From: Megalonaias nervosa
Taxonomy: Eukaryota; Mollusca; Bivalvia; Unionida; Unionidae
Assembly (NCBI GenBank): GCA_016617855.1
Contig: JAECUM010006708.1
Coordinates: 62,001 to 126,000, forward strand
DNA length: 64,000 nucleotides
Reading direction: 5' to 3'
This document shows, piece by piece, positions 48,198-63,100 of the stretch. Position 1 is the stretch's first letter; each line of letters starts with the position of its first letter. The notes beneath the pieces were generated by a model. It saw only the letters and a list, made by a program, of their open reading frames with translations. It ran no database searches and was not told the origin of the DNA. Made by a program: the position numbers and the translations under genes.

Positions 48198-51100
48198 TAA
48201 CTTATAGTTGATAAATAACAATGAAAATTCAATTCATGCATAGTAGGGTCATCTTATAAGCACACCCAAAACTTTGATAAATCTAGGAGTAATGTGGAAA
48301 CTCTAGATGTTTGTAGTATGAACAAATACTGTCATTTCATATAATTAATTTGAAAATAATACCAGTAAATTCAATATTTTCCACCACAAAATGAAGTGTC
48401 CATCAATGTTGCTTACCACAGGTGTTCCCTATAAAATATATTACTTGCATTTTTTTGCAAGTCCAAACAACCTGTATTTTTATGACTTTTTGTGTTCTGT
48501 TTTATAAACACATTTTTGTGCTTGATGCAATAAAAGTTTGATTTAATTTGTATATTACTTTTCCAAAAGTCAGATTTAATTTCCAAGTGATATTTCCCCA
48601 GTTATCTGCCAGTTCATATGAGCTGATAAAAGTATCACTCACTATGTTCTCAAGTTGACATTCCTTTTGATCAAGCCATGTATTTAATTTTTGTTCTGTG
48701 CCAAGTCAAGTTCTACAACTTCCTGTGCATGTCTGACCATAATCCCTTAGCTTGTAAAGGTGGAACCCTCTTTGATTTCATATGTGACAGCCACACGTCT
48801 GATACTTGTTCAGTACCAAGTAACAAAGGTGGTTATTTGACACCCTGTGATCTTGCCGCACAATTGACAACTGGTCAGTTGCATCCTTAAGATTTCACAG
48901 AATGAATTACTAAAGTGTTCCTTACAGAGGCCAGCCTCTGTCTCAACATAAGCACCCACATATGACAGTAACGATTATGGAAGATTTCTGAATTTTATTT
49001 GGTCATGCAGACAATGAGGATACATGTACCAGATGACATTAGTTGTTGTTGTTGTTGTTGTTGTAGGGTTTAATGCCATTTTTCAGCACAAGATAGGCTA
49101 TACATGGCGGCCAGTATAATTGGTGGAGGAAGAACCCTGGAAAACCCCGGGAAGAACCACCGACCCACGAGAAGCTACTGGCAGGCTTTCTCACGTGCCC
49201 ACGTTAGCCGAGCCTGAGACTCAAACTCACGCAGACAGAGGTGAAATGGCAGTGATCCGTAATGGTGAGCGCTTTAGACCACTCGGCCACTCGGGGCCCC
49301 TGATGACATTAGTAACATTTACAGGATACTGTGAGTCACACAAATATGGACGTAATGTTCATTGTTTATTTGTAAGATGAGTAGAATTAATGTTTTAGAG
49401 GATACTGACTCATTCTACACTACCATTTCCATATTGGTTTGTGACCTATAACAAAATTCATAGATTTATCATATCAACAGATTTAAAATATAAATCATTA
49501 TAGATTTTTATGTATTTTATGACACAAAGATGGCCAAAATGTAAGTCAGCAATTTAATTGTGACATATTCCACTCCATAATATAACTGTATTTTACACTG
49601 GTTTTGCCTTTATTTTTTGTATCTATCTATGCATCCAGTGCTATTTTTTTTTTTAAACTGCAACTCTGACTCACTTACAATAAGTCACTATTTCATACAG
49701 ATTTGGCTTGCAAAATACACCCCAATTTATAAAAGAGTCAAAACAGAAATTAGCTTTTTTGCAGCCCTAAAAAGGGGGAAGGAGGGACTTATAGTTAAGC
49801 TGACTTATAATCAAGTATATATGGTATATAAAAATGTCAAAATTTTAGAAAAAGTCACCCGGGTCCCCGTCGATCCTAATGATTGGCTACCCGGATATTC
49901 AATCAAAGGGAAATTATATTAAATGTGGACCTGAACTGCTTTGTTGTAAGTTCATACATGTCAATCTCCCAAGATGTATAAGTGTAATTATTATGAGCAG
50001 CAAAAAAGCGCAAACTGAGCTTAAAATGAATACTGTATAGACTACATGCCATAAATACAGAAAACCGTATCGAAAACATACATTTATTTTTGCTACTTAC
50101 CTGGATCTGCAGTTAGTTAAAATTCTTGTCACAAATCAGCTAAGTCCACAGAGATCAATATGAGAATACAGACACGAAACAAAATGATAAGTTATTTATA
50201 CATAACATTCACTTTAACTTGCCAAAATCACATGTTTAACTTTCGTTTAAAGGTCGTAAAGTCCACAAATTCTGAATGCTGTATTATACCACGGTAGAAT
50301 TCCTCTTGCAACATGTTCTTCAGTTTAACAAAATCCCTCTCCTCTAAAATTTTTAGTCATATAACATCCACAAGTCACATCGATAAAGCCCATTTCACTT
50401 AACATTTGGCACCTGGCTTTTTCAATATAGTCTGGTCTGCTTCTTAAATGTGTATCAAACTATAGTTAATCTGAGGAACATGGTTTCAAATTCAAGAAAC
50501 CCATCTGTTTTCTTTGAATCATGTCATGCAGAGTTACTATCAATAGAAAATAAGGAAAATGTTTGATGTACATAGCCAAATGGTCTCACATGTTGAAAAT
50601 ACAAGATCAGAAGATGAAGGTCTATGATGGATCAATGTCACATGACATGAGACTCGAACTGTACTCGTTATTCTGTGTCTCGCTCACTCCTGACATCACC
50701 AGATATAATGTTTGATCTGAACTTGGAAACGTTTTTTGTTTTTTTTAACACATGGAATAAACAGGTACCCTATACCTAATTTTATTACCCGGGTAATTAT
50801 AAACGGGTGGGTACTCAAGTAACCAGGTACCCGTTGACACCTTTAACAGTATATAATTTGTTTTGCGACATTCCCCAAATATATCTCTGTGTTTGTGTGT
50901 TTTAATCTTTAGCATATCTGAAACTGCTCTAAAACAATTTTAGTTTTAAGTTTACACCAGGTAGCACTTGGATTTGAATTGGCGTCCTATGAGATGCAAT
51001 GTTACTGCTTGCTTTGAGTGGCATCCCATAAAATTTAGGTAGAATAATCTGCTTTAATCAGAGGATATTTTCCACATAATCAAAAATTAATAAATGCCAT

Positions 51101-54100
51101 ATACATACTGTTTAAGGGTGTCAAAAAATTTCCTGGACCATTTTTCTCTGGCAATGGCATCAGCTAACACAGAGGGATGCAGATCTGTATCAAAATCAAA
51201 ATACTTGGTACAGGCATCCCAGTCCAGATCAAAATGGACTTTCAGTACCTCTCCTGTTTCCTGTACCCTGAAAAAATAAATGATTAGAATGAAACAAATA
51301 ATCTAGCCTGAAAAAATATATTTCCAAGAATCTAACCTTTCACCTAAGAATCCACTATTACGTGGTATCTTTCATGTCCGATGGTAAGCAAAACTAGTGA
51401 CAAATTTGATTGTAATTCACCAAAGAAAACGAATATTCCTAGGACACATGTAAAGAAAGCAGGTATTGGATAGTCAGCAGTGAAATCCAGAACAAGTTGA
51501 CTGAGATTTTAATGCCATTCCGATGTAATGAAACTTCCTTTGAATACAGTCATACAAACAAGCACCATTTCTAGGATACATGGTTGAGGGGATTCATGCT
51601 AATGTCTACAAAAGCTCATATTGATATGGTCTCAGACCACACAAATTTTCAGACTTGTTTTCATTTACATCATTAAATCCACACACACATCCTTTATAAA
51701 ATATCTGCACTTTTTGTACTGATGCAGGAATTTATGTCCCTAAATTTTGGTTCTAACAAGGACAATGACAAAACATAATTTTCAACAATGATGCAATATT
51801 TTCCTTAAAGATGTCAGATTTTGGGTAACAATCTCAGATTTGTGCATTTTATAGGCAGTGTAAGTTAATTTTGCACCTCTACAACCAATTTTAGTGTCCT
51901 GAACCACTTAATGCATGTCAAGTATTGTTTGCCCCTGTAGTGGGGATGATGGGGTCAAAAGTCACATTTCATAAGTAAAAAAAAATATGGTATTTTCTAG
52001 CTCAGCATTTTGTTTTCTGTTAATGTGATTCATTCACATTTTATAATAATCAGACTAGATTGCACATTGGTACTTACCGTATTTACGGCATGTTTTTGGA
52101 CAGCAACAAATAATTACTTTTTTTGTCGTCCGAATACATACTAAATTCTTTAATTAGGTGTCCGAAAACAAACGGGGGAAGATAAATTTTTGTCCCCCTC
52201 CCACATCAGTAACCACATCAGTAACGAAGTTACCGTTAGCTCACAGGACGACATGCTGCCATGAAGTAAAACAAGTATGTTGTCTAACTCCACAGAAAGG
52301 ATAATGATAATGAATGAATAATTAAAGGATAAGGAATGAAAAACAAGCATTACTTGTCTATTTTGTCTATTTGATACATGTCCATCCACCAGAAAACGCA
52401 ACCATACATGTATTAGAGCCACGATTGTGTGCATATTTTCCAAAAGAACCGCCATGTTAGTAATCTTGCAATCCACAGTTTAACCCTCTACTAATCAGTG
52501 ATCAATAAAATCTACCCTACAAACGTACGCAAGCTTTATGTCTGTGTAATTAAGATATTAATACAAACTAAATAAAAAGATTTTGGAAATATAATATATA
52601 TATACAGAAACATTTCATTATCAAGGGTAGAAATATTGGTACATGTATGATGGCTAATCTTAGAGCACCAAGGGTGAGAGGCTCCATATAGGGTGAGTGT
52701 TGGATGCACGCCTAGGAAGGGTAAAAATAACAAGCAAGTTGCAATATACAAGTCGGCGTGATTAATATGTTGGTATTTTTTTAAAATAAAGGTGATCTAT
52801 TTGTTGTGGTTCTCTTTTTTTTCCCACCTAGCAAAAGGGTAGCTTCAAAATGAGCAGAGCTTGCCGACTCGAAACAATCAACTGCTCAAAGATTGTTTTG
52901 ATGCATGTCGGAGATTTCAAGGTGTCTAGGTGATAACTGTTGATAATATAATTTGTGGGATTTCTTTGACAGGTGTGTTTGGAAATGAAAAAGCAGCCAT
53001 CTGGATTTCGTTAAAAGAGCTCATGATGTACCGAACATGTAGCACCCACAATCAATATTTATCATCTACAAAGAGGTTTATTACCTGTAGAACAATAACC
53101 GTGGTACATAATGCCTCGGGGATAAGGGGTTTGTTTTGTTGCATGATGCCAATGAATTTACTAATCCATACCAACTCTCTGATGTATTGTTTAATGATAT
53201 AAAGCAGGGTCATGGTTTCTAATCAAAACCATAACTGTCACACCTGCTTGAAGTGGTTTCGTGTGTAACGATGTCTACACTGACAACCAATCATATTTTT
53301 GATAGCCACACAAACATACTTACATACATACATACATACAGTTTAGAATTTTAAATTATATTAGTTCATGGAAGTTCATGATCACATTAAATAATTGGCG
53401 ACCAAATGAAGCGAACTTTGTATCAGTTAAATTAATGGCAAACACACTGTGAATTTTACTTTAAAACGACGCAGCAGATCTTCTTAGATTGTGTCCGTAA
53501 ACATAAATTGTAGAAAAAATTATAGCACAGCAACATCTGAAACTTACAAGGCATTTAAATATTATATTTGCAAAAAAAAAAAACGGTGTCCGAAAACAAA
53601 CCATGTCCGAAAACATACCATAAATACGGTAATCTAATTTCTGCATGTAAATTAAAACAAAAACAACAGAAATTACAGTAACTCTCCATCGTATTTGATT
53701 TTCCATTTTTTCATTGGCTCCACAACGAAAATATGAAGTCCTCCAGCAGCATATTCATTTTCCTTAGTGCCCTCTAGTGTTGTATCTGGCAAGGCAGGTA
53801 ACTCCAATAGACCTATGTCAGGAAGCTGAAAGAAAAAAAAAATTGAATCAATAAATCATGGTAGAAAAGTCATATTTAATTTACTGTGAAGTGATAATCT
53901 GGAAACAAATGTCATCACTATATAATAAAGAAAGCCACTAGTAGATGAGGAAAAGTTATAATTTAAATGTCTGCAAATCAAATATTATTTTAGGTCATTG
54001 TAGTTATTTGTTTTCTTAAGAATCAGTTTTTAAAATTTGCAAAAAGGGGCATTTTCTTCAGTACTTATCAGTAAACTTAGGGACTTGATTTGCTTTCTAG

Positions 54101-57100
54101 TTTAACAGCACATAAACTGTAGATTATTTGTGCCAATGCAATTAAAGTAAAGTGCCATGTCCAAGTATACACCATTTGGAGCAGTGCTTATACAGTCAGG
54201 CAGGCCTGTAGCATTTTGCATCATGGTCAACGACAGATGGAAAAACAAGATATGCACAGACAGAAAAAGAACTTGAAATTGTTATGGAGTCTCACAAGAT
54301 TTTTAATTAATATGTGTATTATCATCAAGGAAAAGTTGAAACGGATCATAAACCTAAAGAATCAATCCTCAAGAAACCTCCATCTGCTGCACTGTCTAGA
54401 CTTAGAGGAATGCTTAATGTTTACTTGTACTAGATATGTTGTCCAGAGCATAAAGATGACAGACACAGCTCATAAGGACATGGATGGTAAAACTGAGTGC
54501 TGTATGCACATTGTCATGTCAAATAGCCAGATACGCAATTAGAAACAATAAAGAATAGAAATAAATTTCACAAAACAAGCATTCCTCAAATGGACTCAAA
54601 CTTCACTGTTGGAAAAGAATTTCTAGGAATTCCAGATAAGACAATTTCTTCTTTTTAACTGATGAGTCTGGAAACCATCTATGATATTCTTCAGCAAAAT
54701 AGTTTTAATATTAATATGACCATCCGTTTAGGAGAATTAATGACAAGATGTTCAATATGTTCATTATAGCAATTTTAGGTCAGATCAGTGCTATTTTCAT
54801 TCAGGACCAACTAGATGTCGCAGCTGATATGAATTTGCGTTCAGGAGGAGTTGCAATAAAACAAGATTTTCAAGATGGCTGCCATGGTGCCACACTGTAT
54901 GTTAAATCAACCCCATTTTCATTTAGTACCAACCAGACATCGTAAAAAGTCTTCTGGCAAAAACTCAATGTTGATATGGCTTTCCATCTGTAAGATCAGT
55001 AAGATTTCAAGATGGCCACTGTGATGGCCATGTTGGGTATGAAATTGGCACAATGTTTATTTAGGACTAACTGTATACACCACAAAAAAATCTTCTGATG
55101 AAAACTCCAAGCTGACCTGAATTTCCTTTCAGGAGAAGTGGCAATTATAACAAGATTTTCAAGATGGCTGCTTTTCATTTAGAAGTAGCCAGACATCGTA
55201 AGAAGTCTTCTGGTGAAAACCCCATACTGACACAACTTTACAGTCAAAAGGAGGAATCATAACAAGATTTTCAAGCTCGTTGGCAGCACTGCAATACTGG
55301 ATGTCAGATCTTCATCATTTTCATTCAGGACCAAGCAGATATAATGAGAAGTCTTTAAACCACCATCTTGATATGATCATCTATCTATTCAGGAGGAGAA
55401 ATGATAACAAGATTTTCAAAATGTTTGCTTAGGTGACCATACTGGGTGTCTGAGCAGCACCATTTTCATTTGGGGCCAACAAGATCTTGGGATGAAAGTG
55501 TGTGTAAAGTTTATTGTGATCCTCAAAGTAGCTATAATAAGTTTGTGCTAGTGGATGGACAGATTTTGGATGCTGGATGATGGACAACAGGCTATGACCA
55601 GTAGAGCTAAAAATGGACAAATTGCAAGAAATGATTCAAATGGGATGGCCAAGTGGCAAACAACTAGTGCCTTGTGAAATTATAAACTTCTGGAACTGCA
55701 GAGATAGCTCTCTGAAGTAAATGGGTTAGTTTTAAAAGGAGAGATGATTGTAACCAGATATGCTCTTGAACTTAAGTAAATAAAAGTGCTAAAGAAGTAA
55801 CACACAAGTCACAAGGGCGCTGAGAAGACAGAGACACAGTACTGAATTGTTCTACTTTCCAGGAATGCAGAAAGTCAATTCAAAAGGATCTTTATTGTTT
55901 ACACAATCAACTGCACCCTGCGAAATTTTTGGAACAGATTTATTTCTGTGGAATAATTACAACCATGTCCTGATAGTAGACTATTGCCCCAGATATTTAA
56001 TATTTACTAAGACAGAAAATATGCAAGCAAATACTGTAATTACACACCAAAAAAGAATATTTATCTTTGCAAGACAAGGAAAACCAATTTAAGAAAAAAG
56101 TGATAATGGCCTACAGTTCTTCTCAAAGGAATAAGTTAGTTTGCAGAAACCTAAGGATTCAAACATACCATGTCAAGTTCAAATTATCTGTAGTCTAATG
56201 GTTTAGCAGAGGAATTCTCAATACAGCCAAGACAGATGGATAAGATCCATATTTATTGATACTGCAGTACAAAACACACCAGCTGATGACACAGGATCTC
56301 CAGCACCAATACCAATGAGCTGAAACTTGGATCAACTTTGCCAACAACCAACAAATAGCCGTTATGAAACACAAAAGCCTTCTGGGAACAAAGTAAGAAT
56401 CAGAAAACAAGATAGCTGGGAACCAGTTGTAGTTAATTCTCAACAAGTATTATACCAAGGTGATATGATGTGCAAACTCGAGATGGAGAAAAAATAGAAA
56501 ACATCTTTTGCAAGATGGATGGATGGATGCTACCAGGGATGGCACTGGGTTTAAAAAAGTTGTCGCCCAAAAAATCACCAACCTCAATATTTTGTCGCCA
56601 ATTTTTAAAAAATTTCACCATTTTCATAATACAGTACTATCCGTTTATCTTAACATCCTCGGGACCAAGGTAATATTGTCAACATAAATGGACGTTTAGA
56701 TAAGTAATTGGGGTGGGGGCTGAAAATAAATTGAAATTTCACATACAAGTGAAATTTTTACGAGATGACATGTTGTCAGTGACTAGGATTTACGCAGAAA
56801 AAAATGGAAATTTTGATTAAAGGAAGATAACTAGTCTGAAATACACTTGTATATTGCCAACTTACATTTGCGTAGTACATTTCACAATGTGTTAAACAGT
56901 ATACATGCATATGAAAAATCCATGAATTTGAGTATTAGCTCACGTGATAGAAAATTCATTTATCAATAAATCCCGTTAGAAAACACAACTAAAACATATA
57001 TACAAAAAACGGTAGTCCTCGTCTGATCTATATCCCATTGTCAACAAACAATTTCACGAAAAAATTCACTGATATTTATTATTATAGTGGCACATGGCTG

Positions 57101-60100
57101 CATAGTTGTTTATATGCTAGATGTACATGTACTTAAACTGACCTAGATTTTTGTCAGCCAGAGACAACTACCATGATGCCGAGGCTACCAACGGGATGAG
57201 GCTATTCATAGGGAAACGAAAACGTGAACAAATTAAAAAGTTTAACATTCTTACAAGATGTCCCACCTTCATTTAACTCGATGGACAGATATCTATTGTT
57301 TCAAACTATTGGAATTTTAATTTGGATTTTAGGCCGACATTGGTAGCAATTATAAGCATGAACCTTTTTGTTGCAAACAGAAACTTTCACAGCACAATAA
57401 ATATGTTCCAATCACTACGAAAAATGAAACAATGCTTTTATTTAAGTTTATTGCTGACTTCCTTTGATCAAAGGTCTTCGGCTTGCTTTGATGAAGGTTC
57501 ATGTGTTATTGAAGGCGCCGCTAAAGGCGCTCTTTGAAAGACCAAACAAAAGCCTGTTTGTTATTGCTGCAGCAACATCAAATAATTGCAAAATGTTGAT
57601 GGAAACAGAATTTTTTTTTTCATTTGCTTAATATACATACAGAATGATCGATGCTTCAAAGGTAATCAGTTTTCTTTGATGTTTCAGCAAAACTTTTTTT
57701 CTGGTATATTTTTCAAAAAGAAAAATAACTGCTATTGTCTGGTAAATTGTAGTCGTTCCTGTTCCTGCCTTCAGTGGTGGTTGATTGTAGCTAGTCAGGT
57801 ATCATGGCTATTTGGGTTATATTACAACACAGAGTACTAAAACCAGACATCAGCATAAGCAGATTATGATATAACAATGCCGTGTTAAGGTGGTTTGTCA
57901 ATATGAACAAAGGATTTGTTTATGTAACAATAGATTCCTGTCATGGTGCCTTTGAATTTCTCAACTCCAAACCCAAGACTGTATATACAGTTTCTTAACA
58001 GCCAAAAATGTTGTTGCCAAAAAAAATCACCAGATGGTATATATTGTTGCCAACAAGGAAAAAAAAACGCAATTTGCAACACTGGTGAAGCCCACCGCGA
58101 TCCCTGGCTACATATGAAGAAACTAACAAGATCACCAAACTGAATGATATTATGCCAAGAGTTCAGAATAAGCCGAAGAGGAAGAGAAGAATTTAAATAA
58201 GAAGTGGAGGTCTAACAAAAAAATCTGCATGATTCAGAGATTCTGTTTCGTGAATTGAACAATTTGCTGAACTGCAATGTGTTTTGTGAATATCAGAAGC
58301 CAATTAAGGATGACTGTGAATGTTTAAAACTTTGAATTTGCATCTGAACTATATTTAGTAGAACTCTTCCACTTCATCGAGCGGGAACGAAATATAAATG
58401 TATGCATGGCTAAATAACCTTTTCAAGTTTGGATCTGTCACTAAAAAATTCATTAAAAACAACCCACAAAAAATTGGACATGTGAATAAGTCATAAAACA
58501 CTAAAATTCTTTTTACTAAGTGTTGTGATGGTATACAGTACTAACATCCTGCTGCCACAAATGGCTGGACAGTTAGAGGTCACGCAAGGTCAACTCTAGG
58601 CTTCCATACTCAGCTGTAATGCTAAATTGCATTATGATAACAAAAGCATGATAAACTTAAGTCAGTATGTTTTCCCTGTCTATTCAGTTCTAATATATCC
58701 ACTAATCCATTAATGTTATCAATAAAACCTTTGTGTTATGTTATCATATAGAGTGTTATAAATATAACATCATGAATCATCCTTGGGTGTTACATGCAAA
58801 GTATTACAAGTATAACATTATGAATCATTCAAAGGTGATTGATAAGGGCACCAGATTATATCATTTTTGGAACATATGAACTGATTAGAAACAAACTTTT
58901 AATTAGCAAATTGATAAATTTAGGGAATCTGCATGATTTTGAAATATTTCTCATTTGGGACAGGAGCCATTTTTGGACCCCTAAATACATCTCTCATTTT
59001 GACATGACAGAGTACATTTTCAGACCCCACACAAATGAACATCTGTTGCTTCAAGTTTACTTGTGTTTACCCGCAAATACACTATGGTCTGGACGATGTT
59101 GTTCTGTCTTCTTGCTGTGGCAGCCACCAAAAACTGTCCCTCAGCATTGCTCCCCGTAAAGTATACTGCATCCACAGCCTGAAAAAAATGAAGTCAGGTG
59201 TTAATGAAATTTATAAATCAAAAGGATACAGTGCAGAACACTAAAATGTCACCCATCCACTTGTATTTTATGAAGAGTGGCTGAGGAAGAGTAAGTAATT
59301 TGTTCAAGATGGTGTTCAAGTGGCACTTTAAGCATATTCAGTATTATGAACAATGTGGGATGAGTAAAACTGATGATTAACAAGTAAAAGTTTCAACTCA
59401 CTTGCCCTGATGGAAAAGTGGCCAAGCAGTTTAGTCTCATTGATCTGACACAGAACGGTAATAAAACAGGGATAGAAAATCCACTTGTTCACTTATGTGA
59501 TGGTTTTGTAAGGATCTAGTGTGACATAATCTATGTCTTATCAAAAGAACATTAAGTGTATAATGAGGCCAAAAACATGTTTCCTACTGCACTGATTTTA
59601 GAATTAGGGTAGGCAGGTAGTTGTTTGTAGTTTTACACACAAATATTATAATTATTAGTATATATAATGCACTAAGCATTTCAAGTACTGGGCTAAACTG
59701 GCTCAATTTGTTCATGGTGGTGTTCAAGTGGCACTTTAAGCATATTCAGTATTATGAACAATGTGGGATGAGTAAAACTGATGATTAACAAGTAAAAGTT
59801 TCAACTCACTTGCCCTGATGGAAAAGTGGCCAAGCAGTTTAGTCTCATTGATCCGACACAAAACGGTAATAAAACAGGGATAGAAAATCCACTTGTTCAC
59901 TTATGTGATGGGTTGGTAAGGATCTAGTGTGACATAATCTATGTCTTATCAAAAGAACATTAAGTATATAATGAGGCCAAAAACATGTTTCCTACTGCAC
60001 TGGTTTTAGAATTAGGGTAGGCAGGTAGTTGTTGTATTTTACACACAAATATTATAATTATTAGTATATATAATGCACTAAGCATTTCAAGTACTGGGTT

Positions 60101-63100
60101 AAACTGGCTCAATTAGATGCACAAATAAATCTTCAGGAATTTGTTTTTAAATATTTTTTAAAAAGATATCCATATATTAATGTGTGTGTGGGTGTGTGTG
60201 TGAGATTTGGATTTATAAAATGGGTTTAACAATTTTCAGTCATATCACTACGATGTCTGCAGTGTGGCAGTTTATAGTGGTGTCTAGCACCAGGGGCATC
60301 ATGACACAGACATGCGGCATCATGTCCCACCCAGTCACATTATCCTGGCACAAGGCTGACCAGTCCTAACACTAACCTCTTAATGCTGAGCACCTAGCAA
60401 GGCAGTTTTAGTACCATTTTTATGTCTTTGGTATGACTTGGCCAGGGTTCAAACCTGCGACCTCCCACATCCAAGATGGATGCTCTAACCACTAGGCCAC
60501 CGGAGCGGTCTATATATTATCATGATTATCATATATAATGTACTAAGAGCTTCAAGTACTGGACAAAACTAGCTCAATTAGATGCACAAATCAATTTTGG
60601 CTTATATATTTTTTTTTTCACCCGGGGGGGGGAAAAAGTACTAGGGTCAGCACTGGAAAACTGTGATGGTTGGTCAACCAGAAACACACATATTTTTGGG
60701 GGGTCCCGAGAGGAAATCCATGATGTGCCATCATACAAATACCCATTTTTTCGAAATGGTGTCTGATCCAGTTTGAAGGCAATTTAAGTAGCCGTACAGC
60801 TTTAATAGTATGCCATTGCAAATCCCCGTATCTACTTCCTCCCACCTCTAACCTTCAAGCCCTTTGTCCCCACCATTTTGCCCTGGATAGTTGTCCAGGG
60901 ACCAGAACTCAAAATTCTTGACATATATGGTGTGCCTTCCTGCAGTGACTCCATGTATCATATATACTTGCTTATAAGTTGGGTTAAACTGTAAACAACA
61001 TAGACCCTGACCTACTATTGCATAATACTCTAGCAGATCAGGGTATTCTTTCTTCCAAAGATTACACCTAACAAACTGTACAGACCTAAATCTGCCAGCA
61101 CATCATATGATGGGAGATCTGGGTTGGTGCAGTTTGCAGTTGGATAGACCTAAATCTGCCAGCACATCATATGATGGGAGATCTGGGTCGGTGCAGTTTG
61201 CAGTTAGCTACACCTAAAGCTGCCAGCACATCATATGATGGGAGATCTGGGTCGGTGCAGTTTGCAGTTGGATAGACCTAAAGCTGCCAGCACATCATAT
61301 GATGGGAGATCTGGGTCAGTGCAGTTTGCAGTTGGATAGACCTAAATCTTCCAGCACATGATATGATGGGAGATCTAGGTCGGTGCAGTTTGCAGTTGGA
61401 TCTGACTTATATATGAGTATAGATCATATACATAAAAAATATTGGACAAAAACAACAAATTTAAAAAGGTCACTCTTACGTGCTATCAGTAGCCCCATTA
61501 TATACCCTTTATACTTTCTACATCATTGCCAACACTTATTTTTAAGTTTTCACCTATGACGACACACCTAATCAACAGAAGAATGGGGCAGTTTGGGACC
61601 CTAAAACCATGCTAAGTGGTTTTGACGAGGCAGGTGAAAAACTATGGTTGTAATCCAACCTAAATCACATTAAATCATGTACTGCATCTGAAAACCATAT
61701 CATGAATAGAGAAAGGTTGCAGTGACATTTAATTTATGACTCCATTAGCCACTGACCACTTACTGCCATCTCACCCTCATTCCAGGGCAGTCATGGGGCC
61801 TATTGCGATTGTAATCGTAATTGATTGTAATTGATTAAATTGTGATATGTAATCATAATCATAATCACTGATTTCTGAAGCTCTATAATTGTAATTGCCC
61901 TTCAATGGCAGTGTAATTGCATAGTGTAATCATGATTACAAATGATTACAAACACAAAAAGCCACTAATTATATTCTTAATAATGGTAAGAATAATAAAA
62001 GTTTCCATAAACAAAAAACCATGAATGCTGACATGTTAATTTGTTGTAAATAATTGTTAGTAAACATTTACATAGTGTTAAAATTGTTTTTCAGTTATAC
62101 AATATATATCTGCCCAGAACAAAAAAAGGATAAAAAGCACATACAAGTCAATCGTAATCAGCCCCCTGTAATCGTTACTGTAATCAAAATCATTGTTTCC
62201 AAATAAAGTGGAATCGTAATCAAGTACCTGTAATTGACCCCATGCCGGCTCCAGAGACCCATAGGCCAACTACGAACAGTACATCGCATGCATAGTATTT
62301 ATTCAGCATTTAAAAACAGTATGAAATGAATATTAAAACATTATCAAGACAGAACAGAGAGCATTCTAAATTGCATTATAAGTTACCTGCCCTAATTGGC
62401 TTTTGTACTACAGTGTTTGTGTGTTTTTGGATTGTTAATATAGGCTTTGCAATCTTTGTCCCATGACATATGATGTCTGCAGTGTGACAGTTTATAGTGA
62501 TGTCTGGTGCTGGGGCATTATGCTGCAGACATGTAGCACCATGTCCCACCCAGTCATATTATCCTGACACCAGGCTGACCAGTCCTAACACTAACCATTT
62601 AATGCTGAGCGCCACTGTACTAAAGTGTCATGCAGACTACTAAAACCTGCTAACCATATACGACAATGCTGACCTGCTGATTGTTGCAAATGTCCAAATT
62701 TTCATGATCAAAATATAACAGTTTTTATTATTTTCTCAACGTTTGTCAAGGGAGGTCTTACGTTATTGACAAAAATAGCCAAACGATGGTTTGGAATATC
62801 TTGTCATCATTTGTTAAAGTAGCTAGTAAATTATTGACAACTTTCCAGGTTTTGATGTTCAGCAAAATGCTGACCTCAAAAACCGATCAACACAAAGGTA
62901 ATATACCTGTGCTTTTTGTTTTTCTCTACACACCTTTTTTTTTGGGGGGGGGTGAAAAATAGATGTAAAGAGGGTAAAAGCACAAGCACTTTTTTCTGTT
63001 CATAAGAATTGGACAATACCAGTACAAGATGCATCCCTGATCTCACAGTTCATGTTGATTATGAGCTGGAGAGAATGTACTCTGTATATTTTCCACTTCC

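Noticed and set aside
49120..49380. 86-codon open frame
   Set aside because: It runs through a family B SINE and is not a gene.
52930..53202. 90-codon open frame inside the 52.1-53.6 kb transposon
   Set aside because: There is no resemblance to any transposase I know, and neighbouring frames are closed.
61083..61402. CRISPR-like array of evenly spaced palindromic repeats
   Set aside because: The host is a eukaryote, and the whole 64-base unit is conserved with no variable spacers. It is a tandem amplification within a foldback MITE.
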